From assembly GCF_001436755.1 (NCBI RefSeq), contig NZ_AYZD01000027.1, forward strand, positions 1-64,000: 64,000 nt of DNA, written 5' to 3'. This document shows positions 17,058-27,215 of this stretch, piece after piece. The translations under genes were made by a program, and so were the position numbers. This DNA comes from Liquorilactobacillus aquaticus DSM 21051 (GTDB lineage: Bacteria; Bacillota; Bacilli; Lactobacillales; Lactobacillaceae). The notes beneath the pieces are model-generated. The model had not been told where the DNA came from and made no database searches. It was given only the letters and a program-made list of their open reading frames with translations. Position 1 is the first letter of the stretch, and the number at the start of each line of letters is the position of its first letter.

Positions 17058-17994
17058 TCTTTTCACTTCCCCTAAAATAATCATGCTTCGCCAAAAATTG
17101 CTGTGCAACAACTGAAGGTTCTAATAGATCATTATCTACTTTGTAGTTCAGTGATTGCATTGTTTTTAAGCCTATTTTGCCATCTAGTCGATGTAAAAGT
17201 GGTTCTAACTTAGGATATTTTTTCAATAAACTATCGTTGACCACTAATGAACAATCATAAGGCGGGAAAAAACGTTTGTTATCTTTTAGAATTTTTAGAT
17301 CATAACTTCTGATACGCCCATCTGTTGAATATCCAAGTACTGCTTGCATTTTCCCAGCTTCAACCGCATCATAAACTAATCCAATCTGCATTGGATAAAC
17401 TCTTTTAAAATCAAAGGCATACTTCCGCGAAAAATCTTTATAACCGTCTCCAGGACGATTCATCCACGAACTATCAACACCTGCATTCATTTCACTAGCA
17501 TATTTACCCAAATCAGATATAGTACTAATATTATATTTTTTAGCTGTTTTTTGCGTTACCATAAAAGCATAAGTGTCTGCAAAACCATATGATGGGAACC
17601 ACGTCTGATTATATTTTTTTTGAAATTCTTTTTTTACAAGCTGCAAGGCTTTTTTAGGATCTTTGACCACTGGTAACTGTAAAGTCCCTGTTATATCAGT
17701 TCCCGTATACCGTGTTGCAGAAATATCAGCATCACCGCGAATCATCGCTTGGTGAGCAACAGTAGTGGAACCAAGATTACTGACCAATGCGGTCTTATAT
17801 CCAAGTTCGTGATTGATCAACTCTGAAAGAATATTAGCCATGATTTGTGACTCAGTTGAACTTTGCGATGCGATGCGAATCGCATTTCCACCTGAACCGC
17901 TGACACCTGGAAATGAACACCCTGTCAGAAGAAGTAAAATACCGCCAAAAAGCAATGCTGCTTCAAAAATAATTTTTTTTGTTGATTTAAGCAT
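17050..17994 (-). CDS. opuCC: Osmoprotectant-binding lipoprotein, OpuCC type
   Basis: Extracellular lipoprotein (314 aa) that captures betaine, carnitine or choline. The signal helix ends in lipobox LLTGC near Cys26. The OpuAC/ProX-type core includes IASQSSTESQIMANI, then GDADISATRYTGTDITG, and TFPPYDC-like FFPPYDCSLVV. Unlike some Gram-positive OpuBC fusions it is separate from the permease. GGGAGGTAAAAGA precedes the start. Confidence 0.9.
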   Translation of the reverse strand: MLKSTKKIIFEAALLFGGILLLLTGCSFPGVSGSGGNAIRIASQSSTESQIMANILSELINHELGYKTALVSNLGSTTVAHQAMIRGDADISATRYTGTDITGTLQLPVVKDPKKALQLVKKEFQKKYNQTWFPSYGFADTYAFMVTQKTAKKYNISTISDLGKYASEMNAGVDSSWMNRPGDGYKDFSRKYAFDFKRVYPMQIGLVYDAVEAGKMQAVLGYSTDGRIRSYDLKILKDNKRFFPPYDCSLVVNDSLLKKYPKLEPLLHRLDGKIGLKTMQSLNYKVDNDLLEPSVVAQQFLAKHDYFRGSEKND

Positions 17995-18006
17995 TCTTTT
18001 ACCTCC

Positions 18007-18636
18007 CTATGATCTTTGACTAACAGGTGTCAGCCATTTTTCTAACCTGCCCAGTAAATAGTCCGCTAAAAGCGCTAAAAGCGTTACTGGGATCGTTCCT
18101 CCGATAATCAGATCGGGCTGAAACAAATTTAATCCATTAAATATCAAATCACCCAGTCCGCCTGCACCGATATAGGAAGCCAATGTTGCCCATGCAATAA
18201 CATATACAGCTGACAACCTGATACCAGCCATTATAACCGGGATCGCCATTGGAATTTCAACTTTCGTAATAGATTGAAATGGAGTCATCCCCATTCCTTT
18301 GGCACTATCTTTTAAAATTGGATCAACATCTTCCATTCCAATATACGTATTTCTTAGGATCGGCAAAAGCGAGTAAATAAATAAAGCAATGATCGCTGGT
18401 ATTTTTCCAATTCCGAATATTGGAATCATAAGAGCCAGCAAGGCTAAGGATGGCACCGTTTGTAGCATACTAGCCAATCCGATTATTATTTTTGCTGTTC
18501 TAGCAAAACGTGTTAATAATACTCCCAGCGGAACCGCCACAATAATTCCTAGTGCGAGAGCTATCCCTGAAATATAGAGCTGTTCCCACGTTTTAGTTAT
18601 CAGCTCACTGCCATGTTGATTTAAAAAGTCGACCAT
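18007..18636 (-). CDS. opuCB: Osmoprotectant ABC permease, OpuCB type
   Basis: Membrane permease of 209 aa with [22 protein letters not shown], the loop [20 protein letters not shown] and [14 protein letters not shown], closely parallel to OpuCD. It starts 3 bases after the ATPase stop behind AAGGAGGTGTAGGCA, which lies in the end of opuCA. Confidence 0.9.
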   Translation of the reverse strand: MVDFLNQHGSELITKTWEQLYISGIALALGIIVAVPLGVLLTRFARTAKIIIGLASMLQTVPSLALLALMIPIFGIGKIPAIIALFIYSLLPILRNTYIGMEDVDPILKDSAKGMGMTPFQSITKVEIPMAIPVIMAGIRLSAVYVIAWATLASYIGAGGLGDLIFNGLNLFQPDLIIGGTIPVTLLALLADYLLGRLEKWLTPVSQRS

Positions 18637-18639
18637 TGC

Positions 18640-19863
18640 CTACACCTCCTTGGTGCTTGAAGCCTGATCGAACTGATTCAAACCATCTCTGTCAGAACTT
18701 TCTGAGTCCGAATCTCCTTCATCCTCAGAGTCGCCCCAAATTGTATCGTAAACCATATCAACAATTGCAGCACGCGTGACAATTCCACGCAGTTTCCCCG
18801 CATGATCCACAACTGGTACATACTTCAATCCACGCTTCAGAATTCGATCAACTGTGTCTCGCAACAACGTGTCGTCAACAACGTAGAAAATTTTAGTATT
18901 TAAAATATCTGAAACGCTTGTAGCGCGACGATATCTTGTGTTTAATGTTTCAATGTCAATGTAACCTTTTAAATAATTATCGGCATCAGTCACTAAAAGT
19001 GTATCGACTCTTCGTTTACGCATTAACCGAATTGCTTCAGTTAAAGAACGTCCAGGTGTAATAGACACTGGATTCTTAAGCATAATTTGACTAACAGTTG
19101 TAACATCAGCGCGCGCCTGCATCAACCGATCTTCGCCAATCAGATCTTCGACAAAATCATTTGCAGGATGCTGCAGAATTTCACTGGGCGTTGCGTTTTG
19201 AATAATATGTCCTGAATCCATAACCACTATCTGTGTTGCTAAATTCAATGCTTCATCCATATCATGTGTGACAAAAATAACCGTCTTCCCTAATTTTTCT
19301 TGTAAATGTTTAACAAGTTCCTGCAGGCTTTCACGAGTGATCGGGTCAAGTGCACCAAATGGCTCATCCATTAAAATTAAGTCCTGATCAGCCGCAAGAG
19401 CACGGATAACGCCAACACGTTGTTGCTGACCACCAGATAGTTCTGAAGGATAACGATCCAAAAAATCCTGAGGTAACTCAACCAACTTAATGAGTTCCTG
19501 TGCTTTTTTTCGCCTTTTATCATCTGGCCATTTCAATAATTTAGGAACCAAAGTAATATTTTCATAGATAGTCATATGCGGCATTAAACCAATGTTCTGA
19601 ATGACATAACCAATTCGACGCCTTAATTTCACTGCGTCCGTCTTATGTATGTCCTTCCCGTTATACAGGATTGTTCCTCCAGTTGGTTCTAGCATACGAT
19701 TAATCATACGCATAGCAGTTGTCTTCCCCGAACCTGAACGACCGATAAAACAAACAAAATCACCCTTATTGATCGTTAAATTTACATGTTCTATTGCGAC
19801 ATTTCCGCCACGATAAACTTTTTCAACATCCTTAAAAATTACAATTGGATTTTCCTTTGGCAT
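18640..19863 (-). CDS. opuCA: Osmoprotectant ABC ATPase with CBS domains, OpuCA type
   Basis: ATPase of the betaine/carnitine importer, 407 aa. Walker A GRSGSGKTT at 41-49, LSGGQQQR, Walker B LMDEPFGALD and H-loop VTHDMDEA are present. Two CBS repeats follow at about 255-370 (ADNYLKGYIDIETLN and DHAGKLRGIVTRAAIV), which in OpuCA/OpuA act as ionic-strength or c-di-AMP sensors. The tail is very acidic and Ser/Asp-rich. First gene of the operon; GGAGGCTCTAT precedes the ATG. Confidence 0.93.
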   Translation of the reverse strand: MPKENPIVIFKDVEKVYRGGNVAIEHVNLTINKGDFVCFIGRSGSGKTTAMRMINRMLEPTGGTILYNGKDIHKTDAVKLRRRIGYVIQNIGLMPHMTIYENITLVPKLLKWPDDKRRKKAQELIKLVELPQDFLDRYPSELSGGQQQRVGVIRALAADQDLILMDEPFGALDPITRESLQELVKHLQEKLGKTVIFVTHDMDEALNLATQIVVMDSGHIIQNATPSEILQHPANDFVEDLIGEDRLMQARADVTTVSQIMLKNPVSITPGRSLTEAIRLMRKRRVDTLLVTDADNYLKGYIDIETLNTRYRRATSVSDILNTKIFYVVDDTLLRDTVDRILKRGLKYVPVVDHAGKLRGIVTRAAIVDMVYDTIWGDSEDEGDSDSESSDRDGLNQFDQASSTKEV

Positions 19864-19983
19864 ATAGAGCCTCCATCATCAAGTATTTACTTCCGCAATT
19901 TTATTCTAACATATTAAACTAAACAGCGTGTTTATAGAGAATTTAGTATAATTTACCCAACAATGCTAGTTTAGATAAAAAAA

Positions 19984-20020
19984 TAGGACTTGTGCCAAAA
20001 TATTTTTGGTCACAGTCCTA
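19984..20020 (-). terminator. Terminator after the DUF2207 gene
   Basis: On the minus strand TAGGACTGTGACCAAAA pairs with TTTTGGCACAAGTCCTA and is followed by TTTTTTT. Two mismatches lie in the stem. Confidence 0.8.
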
Positions 20021-20093
20021 TATCTAAAAATATTCTACCAAAAAGAAAGTTTTTTTGCTTTCGACTATACCTTTAAAATTTTAAAGCATCGAG

Positions 20094-21893
20094 TTAGAAG
20101 GCGCCGCCGCCAGAGCCACCTCCAAAACCACCAGATGAACCACCACTGAAGCCACCAGACGAGCCACTTGCCGAAGAAACTCCGCCGATCGCACTTGAAA
20201 AACTACTGTTAAATGCTACTTCAAAGTTTGTGTTCCCTAGAATAAAAATAGGATAATAGCTTCCCAAGCCTGTCTCTAATTCCTCAACAGAGAAATTAGC
20301 CTTCAACTCTCTGATGACCTTTTTGGCTAATCCGAACGCTACGGCATATGGTAAAATCTGTTCCCATAAAATAAGATCGCCGACTTTTTTCATATCAAAA
20401 CGGCCAATATCCTGCAACATTTTCTTAAAACAGGAGAAACGATAAAACAACTCCCAACCAGCTGTCGAATATTTTGGTCGTTGCTTGCGGTATAAAGAAC
20501 AATTCGAGATATTAAGTATTATCAGAACAGCAAACAGCCAAAGCCACCAGGTTTTCCAAAACATAGCTGCAGTGATTATTAATAAACCACTGCTGACGAC
20601 TGTTGCCCATAAAGCTGTCGTTCGCAGCTTAGCATTCGTTTCGTCATAATACCCTAAGTCTCGTGCTTGTTTAAAAATCTTTTTCTGCCACGAGCTAAAA
20701 GCTTTTTGTATTTGCAAACTACGTTTCGATGAGTTGCCAAATTTATTCAACTGTTTCAGCGAAAATTTATTTCCATCACCGACCTCATCAAACAGTGTTT
20801 TCACCAATTCATCTTTCTCTAGAATTGTCTTTTCAAGAAGCACTATCTCGTAATCATTTTTCTTATCTCCCGTTCTTCTGATATCTATTTTCTTAGCAGC
20901 TGCCAGTTCAAGTAAATATGCACTAAAAGTTTTGGAAGTAGGTTTTGCATCCTCAATAATCGTTTGGGTGATTTCCGCCGAGTATTCCGGTAGTTCATAT
21001 GAGTGAACCAATGGTGGTAATGATTTTTGCGGATTTCCCGGGTTACGCCAGCGCCACAACCACCAACCACCAGTGCTTAACAAACTTAAAACCATAACCG
21101 TATATTTTATAATCATACTACGCTGCTGATTACGTCTACGTTTTTCATTAGCCTTACGCGCTAATTCAGCTTCACGCTGCTGTGCCTTCTTTTTGATATT
21201 TTTATTTACCTTATTGTGATTAGCCGATGTCACACTTGTTGGGAAGAGTAAATGGCTCTCAACAAATTGATTCGCTGGATTTTTATCCAAACGTATTACA
21301 ACTTGACCACTTTTTTTTCTGATGCTCGTATGGCCATTCAGATCTCCATGTGTCCAGCCTTGAAGATCATGAATGTTGCTTTGCGGTAATTGAATCGTGA
21401 TCAAAACATTTTCTAGAGGAACATCCCACTTTTCCCCGATTATTTTCCAATTTAACTCAGCAGTATCATTATAATTAGTAACCACACCATGCAATAAATA
21501 CTGGTATGTAAAGGTTGCAGAATCATCAGAGATAGCGTGAAAAACTTTGATTTGCAAATTATCTTTGGTTTGATTCAATCTGTATGTATTGTTAGTTTCA
21601 GTATTGGCTTGCGTTAAATTAGTTTTCTTTTCATTCTGAACTGAAGAAACACTAATATTTGAAACATTCTTAATTCCGCGAAGATCTTGGTTATAGTAAA
21701 CCCCATGAAAATCTCCATCAAAATCATAAGTAATTCGCTGCGTTAATTCGGCATCTCCATTTTTCAAAATGTTTACATCAATATGATATTGCTTAATATC
21801 ATATGTGTTATCAGCTCTTGCCGGCACAGCAGAAAATAAGAATAAACTTAAGACTGCCGCTATAAACCCTAATATATAAAACCTATACTTCAT
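20094..21893 (-). CDS. DUF2207 membrane protein
   Basis: A 599-aa protein with a signal peptide (ends near ARAD), an extracellular beta-rich DUF2207 domain of about 200 residues (YDIKQYHIDVNILKNGDAEL at its start) and a membrane helix near residue 250. A cytoplasmic region and two adjacent helices follow, and the C-terminus is Gly/Ser-rich (GGFGGGSGGGAF). That layout is standard for this common but functionally uncharacterised family. An earlier in-frame ATG exists 15 bases upstream; GGGGGTCAAACTA suits the ATG at 21893. Monocistronic. Confidence 0.88.
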   Translation of the reverse strand: MKYRFYILGFIAAVLSLFLFSAVPARADNTYDIKQYHIDVNILKNGDAELTQRITYDFDGDFHGVYYNQDLRGIKNVSNISVSSVQNEKKTNLTQANTETNNTYRLNQTKDNLQIKVFHAISDDSATFTYQYLLHGVVTNYNDTAELNWKIIGEKWDVPLENVLITIQLPQSNIHDLQGWTHGDLNGHTSIRKKSGQVVIRLDKNPANQFVESHLLFPTSVTSANHNKVNKNIKKKAQQREAELARKANEKRRRNQQRSMIIKYTVMVLSLLSTGGWWLWRWRNPGNPQKSLPPLVHSYELPEYSAEITQTIIEDAKPTSKTFSAYLLELAAAKKIDIRRTGDKKNDYEIVLLEKTILEKDELVKTLFDEVGDGNKFSLKQLNKFGNSSKRSLQIQKAFSSWQKKIFKQARDLGYYDETNAKLRTTALWATVVSSGLLIITAAMFWKTWWLWLFAVLIILNISNCSLYRKQRPKYSTAGWELFYRFSCFKKMLQDIGRFDMKKVGDLILWEQILPYAVAFGLAKKVIRELKANFSVEELETGLGSYYPIFILGNTNFEVAFNSSFSSAIGGVSSASGSSGGFSGGSSGGFGGGSGGGAF

Positions 21894-22159
21894 TAGTTTG
21901 ACCCCCATCTAATTTCCCCCATTATCTCAAACATTCTCAAGAAAACAAATATTATAATATCTTAAACTCCTAGAAATGCAGCAAAAATCCCAAATTTTGT
22001 AGTCATTTTTTAAAGTTCTTTTTTTTCAGAAGACAGTCTGGTATTTCTATTATTGTATGCACTGAGTGAAAGAATATCAAAAATCCATATATATTCTCTT
22101 TGAAAAATTATTAGTTTTTGCTTTTTCAAACAAAATACGTTTAAGAAATAACTATACCA

Positions 22160-22203
22160 CAAAAAAGAATGGTCGCACATTTAAACTGCAAGTGTGCAAC
22201 CAT
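22160..22203 (-). terminator. Terminator-like hairpin 250 bases after the SGNH gene
   Basis: ATGGTTGCACA and TGTGCGACCAT pair with one mismatch, followed by TCTTTTTT on the minus strand. The surrounding 21894-22453 has no other recognisable gene. Confidence 0.6.
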
Positions 22204-22453
22204 CCATTATTAATTTTCAAATCCATCTGCTATTTTCTTATTTAAGACTGAAGTTATTTTAACGGCAGCGTGCTAAGTGTTGTTAGGCTTCAAATATTAA
22301 CTGTGCATTATGCACCATAGTCTGGGTTTGACTAATAAGTTATTCATAATTAAGCAAAATTTACTAAAACACATTAGTTCACATAATACGAGGTTAAAAC
22401 AAGGTGTCGGGTCTTTTTTATTTTGCCCCCAACCCTGCCTAATCAGTAAAAGG

Positions 22454-23059
22454 CTAATTATTAATGTAATTGTGAATTTTTCGTGCAATCTTATAATGAC
22501 CCAAGTCATTAGGATGCAGTGTATCATAACTGTATTTTTCAGCCAATGTCGGAATGAAGAAATTAAATCCTGCATTATGGTACAAGCTCAAATGTGGAAT
22601 CCCAAAATTCTGTGTCATTCTGCAAATGGCCTCTTCATAATCCAATTGGAGTAAACCAAAACTGTTTTTTTGGGGGAAAAAGTCTGTCCCGATATGAACA
22701 TGAGATATATAATATATAACCATGTCTGGATGAGCTGACATACTTTTCATAAACAACTGTTCTAAAGCACCATAGAAAGTTTCTACCGTCTTATCTCCAA
22801 AGTGTCCCAAGGGCTGATTCCTGCCAAAATCATTAATACCCCCGTAAATAGTCAAGATATCACAGTCCGCTGGAACCTGCTGACACCGCTCGACCATTGA
22901 ATCATGTCCCCAGGCCACTGTTGACCCAGCAGTTCCAAGAATTGTCGTCTGTTGCGGCTGCGCCACCACTCATTAAGCCCAGTCATGATACCATTTACTG
23001 GCATATGGGGTCCTATTATCTGTTATACTGTCCCCCAATGCTACATAATGTGTATACAT
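22454..23059 (-). pseudogene. SGNH/GDSL esterase, disrupted near the N-terminus
   Basis: Two parts of one SGNH hydrolase share a frame but are split by consecutive stops TAA TGA at codons 29-30. The first part (ATG at 23059) has block I ALGDSITDN. The second (from 22969) has GSTVAWGHDSMVER, then block III GGINDFG and block V DTLHPNDLGH with the catalytic Asp and His. Around the stops the adjacent frame reads like family sequence (DWLNEWW), so paired frameshifts are likelier than simple nonsense changes. The 171-codon second half lacks the nucleophile serine, so it should be inactive. A sequencing error is an alternative. Confidence 0.75.
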
Positions 23060-23299
23060 GAAATCTCACTTTCTCCTTTTTCTTTTAGCTAGGGCATAAA
23101 AAGTATCGCAAACACGATAAAGTACAGTTAAACTCCATCTAAAAATTAATTTTAATTTTCAGCATTAATATATTCGCATTCCAAGAACGTTTTTCCACCT
23201 AACAATAAATTAATCATAGTCGGAACCAGATTGCACTCACTAGCTGAACTCGTTACTTAATCCTTCCCGATTTTTGGCACATTTTTAAGAATTAATCCA

Positions 23300-24979
23300 T
23301 CAAGAAATCGCTAGAATTAAACTTTCCCAAGGTCTCAAAAGGCCATCTGTATTGGTTCGATCCCGATAATTAGCAATTATCAGAGTCTCTTTTTTCAGCA
23401 CTTGCGGCAAGTAATCACTCAATTCAAATTGGGTATCACTCAAATTAACAACTATCAACCAAGTTTCCCCATCCAACATCCTTTTATATGTGAAAACATT
23501 TGGATCTTCTGGATAAAGCAGTTCGTAAGAACCTTCTGTTAAAATTTTACATTCGTGCCTGAGCCTAATCAAAGTCTGATAGTACTTAAAAACAGATGTG
23601 TCTTTTTTTCGATCATCTTCCACATTAACTTCTTTATGGTCTGGGTTAAGCTTAAACCAAGGAGCTCCAGTCGTAAAGCCAGCGTTATCAGTCTCATTCC
23701 ATTGCATAGGAGTCCGAGCATTGTCGCGACTTATTTTACGAGCTGCCTTGAGGAACGCTTCCTTCGAAATCGTTTTTTGTTCAAGTACGAGTTCACGATA
23801 ATTGTCCAGAAGCTCGATATCCTCGTAATCTTCGATTTCAAAATCTGGATTTGTCATGCCGATTTCTTCGCCTTGATAAACAAAAGGTGTCCCTTGTAAT
23901 CCATGCAAAATGGTTGCAAAAGCCGTCGCACTCTCATATCTGTATTTTTTATCATTTCCCCAGCGCGAGGTGACCCGGGCCCGATCATGATTCTCAAAAT
24001 ATAATGCATTCCATCCATGACCTCTTAAATTTATCTGCCAAGAAGACAAAATTTTCTTTAGTTTTATCAGATCCATTTTTTGAATATCCCAACGTCCATT
24101 TACACCACTCTGTGCACGATCGACATGCATGTGTTCAAAGGTAAAGATCATATCAAGCTCTTCACGTTCTGGATCAACTAACAAAGTTGCATCCTGACTA
24201 GTTGAATCAGGCGACTCTCCTACACTCATCATTGAGAATGGTTTCAAAACTTCCTGATTCATTTCATGTATGAACTCATGCATCCGCGGACCGTTATTTT
24301 GATTTCCCACAACATATGGCTTTCCATGCGGATTAGGATTATCTGGAAAATGCAGATCTTTAGAAATAGATGTAACTACATCCATCCTCCAACCATCGAC
24401 ACCTTTTGCCTTCCAGAAGCGCATCATATCATAGATATACTGCCGTACCCTTGGATTCTCCCAATTCAAGTCAGGCTGCTGTTTCGCGTAATAATGTAAA
24501 TAATACTGTTTACGATTTTGATCCCATTCCCACGCGGAGCCTCCAAAGTTTGAGCCCCAGTTATTTGGTTCGCTCCCATCTTCTTTGGCATCACGCCAAA
24601 CATAAAAGTCACTAAAGAAATTATCCTTTGATTTGCGGCTTTCCTGAAACCAAACACTTTGATCTGATGTATGATTAGCAACCATATCCATAATAATCTT
24701 TATCCCGTATTCATGTGCTTTGTCAATCAGATGATAGATATCGTGGTTGTCGCCGAACATTGGATCAATTTTACGATAATCTGTAATATCATATCCGTTA
24801 TCGATTTGTGGCGATAAATAAACTGGGCTTATCCAAATGGCATCGATTCCTAATTCAACAAGATAGTCTAATTTTTTTTCGATCCCCTTGATATCGCCTA
24901 TCCCGTCTCCATTAGTGTCTAAAAAGCTTTTGGGATAGACTTGATAAATGACTGCTTTTTTCCACCATTCTTTTTCCAC
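23300..24979 (-). CDS. GH13 alpha-glucosidase (oligo-1,6-glucosidase type)
   Basis: A 559-aa cytoplasmic retaining glucosidase of GH13. Catalytic residues are Asp200 (GWRMDVV), Glu255 (SVGESPD) and Asp332 (FENHDRAR); the calcium-site motif DTNGDGIGD is intact. QPDLNWENP is typical of oligo-1,6-glucosidases and differs from QADLDW in the trehalose-6-phosphate hydrolase elsewhere in this window. I use a GTG start at 24979, preceded by AAGGAG, 13 bases after the PTS IID stop. As the last gene of a mannose-class PTS operon it presumably hydrolyses the imported, perhaps phosphorylated, alpha-glucoside. The actual sugar is unknown. Confidence 0.9.
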   Translation of the reverse strand: MEKEWWKKAVIYQVYPKSFLDTNGDGIGDIKGIEKKLDYLVELGIDAIWISPVYLSPQIDNGYDITDYRKIDPMFGDNHDIYHLIDKAHEYGIKIIMDMVANHTSDQSVWFQESRKSKDNFFSDFYVWRDAKEDGSEPNNWGSNFGGSAWEWDQNRKQYYLHYYAKQQPDLNWENPRVRQYIYDMMRFWKAKGVDGWRMDVVTSISKDLHFPDNPNPHGKPYVVGNQNNGPRMHEFIHEMNQEVLKPFSMMSVGESPDSTSQDATLLVDPEREELDMIFTFEHMHVDRAQSGVNGRWDIQKMDLIKLKKILSSWQINLRGHGWNALYFENHDRARVTSRWGNDKKYRYESATAFATILHGLQGTPFVYQGEEIGMTNPDFEIEDYEDIELLDNYRELVLEQKTISKEAFLKAARKISRDNARTPMQWNETDNAGFTTGAPWFKLNPDHKEVNVEDDRKKDTSVFKYYQTLIRLRHECKILTEGSYELLYPEDPNVFTYKRMLDGETWLIVVNLSDTQFELSDYLPQVLKKETLIIANYRDRTNTDGLLRPWESLILAIS

Positions 24980-24992
24980 TATTATGCACTCC

Positions 24993-25814
24993 TTAAGCAA
25001 TCCCGAGTAGCGAAACAACAATTCCTAAAATAATTATTCCAAATATCAGATAATTGATTGAAATATTCTTTTTCTTCAATAGATAAAAGCACAGCAAAGT
25101 AATTAGTAATGGGACTAACCCTTTAAAAATCTGATCAAGCATTACTTGAGTCTTTAAAACAGTCTTCCCAGCCATTACCATATTCCACTTGACCTTGAAC
25201 AGTACCATTTGATTTGTCATAGCTCCAACCATGATCAATCCCACGATACTTGCAGCTTTAGTCAAAATATTGATAAGGCCATTTTCATAAAGCTTCGAAA
25301 TATAGGTTGAACCCAATGTGTAACCTAATTTACCGCCATACCACCGAACAGCTTGAACCGGTATATTAAAGATCAGCAAGAAAATAATCGGTGCGAGGAA
25401 GTTACCAGATTTGGCTAAGCTAATGGCAACACCAGCCGCAATTGCTTTTAACACACCCCAGAAAACTGAATCACCTATTCCTGCTAATGGACCCATCAAA
25501 CTAGTTTTTATGGCATTAATAGAGTCCGCATTAAAATCTTTCTTAGTTGCGTTTTCTTTTTCCATTGATGCTGTAATTCCCATAATGAATGGGCTCATGG
25601 CTAAATTAGTATTAAAATAGGACATTTGACGAACCATAGCTTCTTTTTTATCTTCAGAATCCTTATAAAAATAATTGATAAATGGAAGCATTGAATATTC
25701 AAAACCTGAAGCACCTTGTTTTGCTGGTGTTACAGATGAATACAACATAAAAGAACGCCAGTACATTTGATGTAATAATTTTTGTTCATCTTTACTTAAA
25801 GTATTGTTTGCCAT
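24993..25814 (-). CDS. PTS mannose-family EIID
   Basis: Membrane component EIID of a mannose-class phosphotransferase system, 273 aa. It starts with SKDEQKLLHQMYWRSFMLY and contains SYFNTNLAMSPFIMGITASMEKEN, then SLMGPLAGIGDSVFWG, all hallmarks of EIID. GGAGGAAAAAAAG sets the ATG at 25814; an open frame extends 15 bases upstream. It follows EIIC directly and precedes the glucosidase. Confidence 0.93.
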   Translation of the reverse strand: MANNTLSKDEQKLLHQMYWRSFMLYSSVTPAKQGASGFEYSMLPFINYFYKDSEDKKEAMVRQMSYFNTNLAMSPFIMGITASMEKENATKKDFNADSINAIKTSLMGPLAGIGDSVFWGVLKAIAAGVAISLAKSGNFLAPIIFLLIFNIPVQAVRWYGGKLGYTLGSTYISKLYENGLINILTKAASIVGLIMVGAMTNQMVLFKVKWNMVMAGKTVLKTQVMLDQIFKGLVPLLITLLCFYLLKKKNISINYLIFGIIILGIVVSLLGIA

Positions 25815-25828
25815 CTTTTTTTCCTCCA

Positions 25829-26671
25829 CTAATCAAAGAAATCATCATCTTCTATATCATTTCCTGCTCCAGCTACCTGCGCATTTTGAACGTTTGCTGC
25901 TGCTAATGCTTTTTGTTCGGTTGCTTTTTTGTTCAGCTGATGCATTTCGAAATCACGCTGGCCGCTTACAACTCCAATTACAATTGCCATAACCGCAACT
26001 GCAATCAGTGGAACCTGGAAGTATGCAACGATTAAGAAGCCTAAAAAATAATATACTGAAATATTGTTCTGCCATAAAATTTTCATTAACATTGCCATCC
26101 CAACGGCGGGTAGCAGATTCCCAGCAACCGTAAGCCCATTGACGATCGTTTTAGGAATCATATTTAAAATTTCCTGCGTAGCTGTTGATCCAAAAAGAAT
26201 GGCGAAAAACGGAATTAATGAATAAATAAACCACTGTGAGGCCCACAATCCATAATGCAGTGCAACTATTTGTTTTTGATTGCCTTGTTTAGCCAATGTA
26301 TCGAATCTGCTGGCAAATGGGCCAACAAATAATACATAAATTAATGTCTTAATCTGTAATCCAATGATTCCGATTGGAATTGCGATAGGCAAAGCAACAC
26401 CCAATCCACCGTGTAAATTGATTGCAAAAGCTACGGCTAAAGCACTTGCCAATCCTGGTTCAGCCGAACTGGCACCCCCAATGTTAACAACACCCATAAA
26501 GATTGTTTCAAGTGCCGCTCCCAACAATAAACCTGTTTTTAAGTCTCCTAGTGCTAATCCAACAAGCGGACCAATAACGATTGGTCTCCCCAATTGAGTA
26601 AACCCAAGCAGTTCTTGACCACCTACCGTGAGCCATACTATCAGGGCAACTATTATAGCTTGATACAACAT
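25829..26671 (-). CDS. PTS mannose-family EIIC
   Basis: Membrane EIIC, 280 aa, with the family signature GRPIVIGPLVGLALGDLKTG and GAALETIFMGVVNIGGA near the N-terminus and about seven hydrophobic segments. The C-terminus is unusual, an Ala/Gln-rich linker followed by acidic GNDIEDDDFFD. AAGGAGGAAGCAAAC precedes the ATG, 13 bases after EIIB. Confidence 0.93.
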   Translation of the reverse strand: MLYQAIIVALIVWLTVGGQELLGFTQLGRPIVIGPLVGLALGDLKTGLLLGAALETIFMGVVNIGGASSAEPGLASALAVAFAINLHGGLGVALPIAIPIGIIGLQIKTLIYVLFVGPFASRFDTLAKQGNQKQIVALHYGLWASQWFIYSLIPFFAILFGSTATQEILNMIPKTIVNGLTVAGNLLPAVGMAMLMKILWQNNISVYYFLGFLIVAYFQVPLIAVAVMAIVIGVVSGQRDFEMHQLNKKATEQKALAAANVQNAQVAGAGNDIEDDDFFD

Positions 26672-26684
26672 GTTTGCTTCCTCC

Positions 26685-27176
26685 TTACAAACTCAATTTT
26701 TTCAAAGCACTGCTTGCTAATTCTTTTTTATCATCTGGCAAATTCTGAAGTGCAGTATCTGGATAGATCTTTACCAATTCCTTAAGACTTTCTATTTCTT
26801 GGTTTGTTAGCATTACAAATTGAGTTAGAGTCGTTTTATCTCCTTGAACAGACTTGCCCACATTGCCAATATTGACATAGTTAATACCTGAGATACTTTC
26901 CGCCAATACCTTTGCATCCGCAATTGTCCTCACTAAGACAAGTAACTTCATCTTTCCGGCACGAGGATCATTTAGCAAATTGATCGCACCATCAATTGTT
27001 TTGATAATAACTTTAATTCCTGTAGGAACCGCCATCTTAAGCGCCATCTTTTGCGTTTCATTGCCAGCGGTTTCATCATTAGCAACTACAATACCATCTA
27101 GGTCAAGTGCTCTTGACCATACCATCGCGATTTGTCCATGAATAAGTCTTTCATCTACTCTTAAAGCTTGAATCAT
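26685..27176 (-). CDS. PTS mannose-family EIIB
   Basis: Cytoplasmic phosphocarrier EIIB, 163 aa. The phosphorylated histidine is His13 in RVDERLIHGQIAMVW, the invariant EIIB-Man signature. It passes phosphate from EIIA to the sugar at EIIC/EIID. The start is an ATG behind GGGAGAGATTAAA, 39 bases after the EIIA stop. Confidence 0.93.
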   Translation of the reverse strand: MIQALRVDERLIHGQIAMVWSRALDLDGIVVANDETAGNETQKMALKMAVPTGIKVIIKTIDGAINLLNDPRAGKMKLLVLVRTIADAKVLAESISGINYVNIGNVGKSVQGDKTTLTQFVMLTNQEIESLKELVKIYPDTALQNLPDDKKELASSALKKLSL

Positions 27177-27215
27177 TTTAATCTCTCCCTAAATTTATTT
27201 TTTTATTATATTTGC

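Noticed and set aside
22310-22654. 114-codon plus-strand frame overlapping the SGNH gene
   Set aside because: No family resemblance and no ribosome site; it is antisense to conserved SGNH sequence.
23300-24979. Second trehalose-6-phosphate hydrolase
   Set aside because: QPDLNWE and FENHDRAR differ from the QADLDW and NNHDQP motifs of TreC; it sits in a mannose-class PTS operon.
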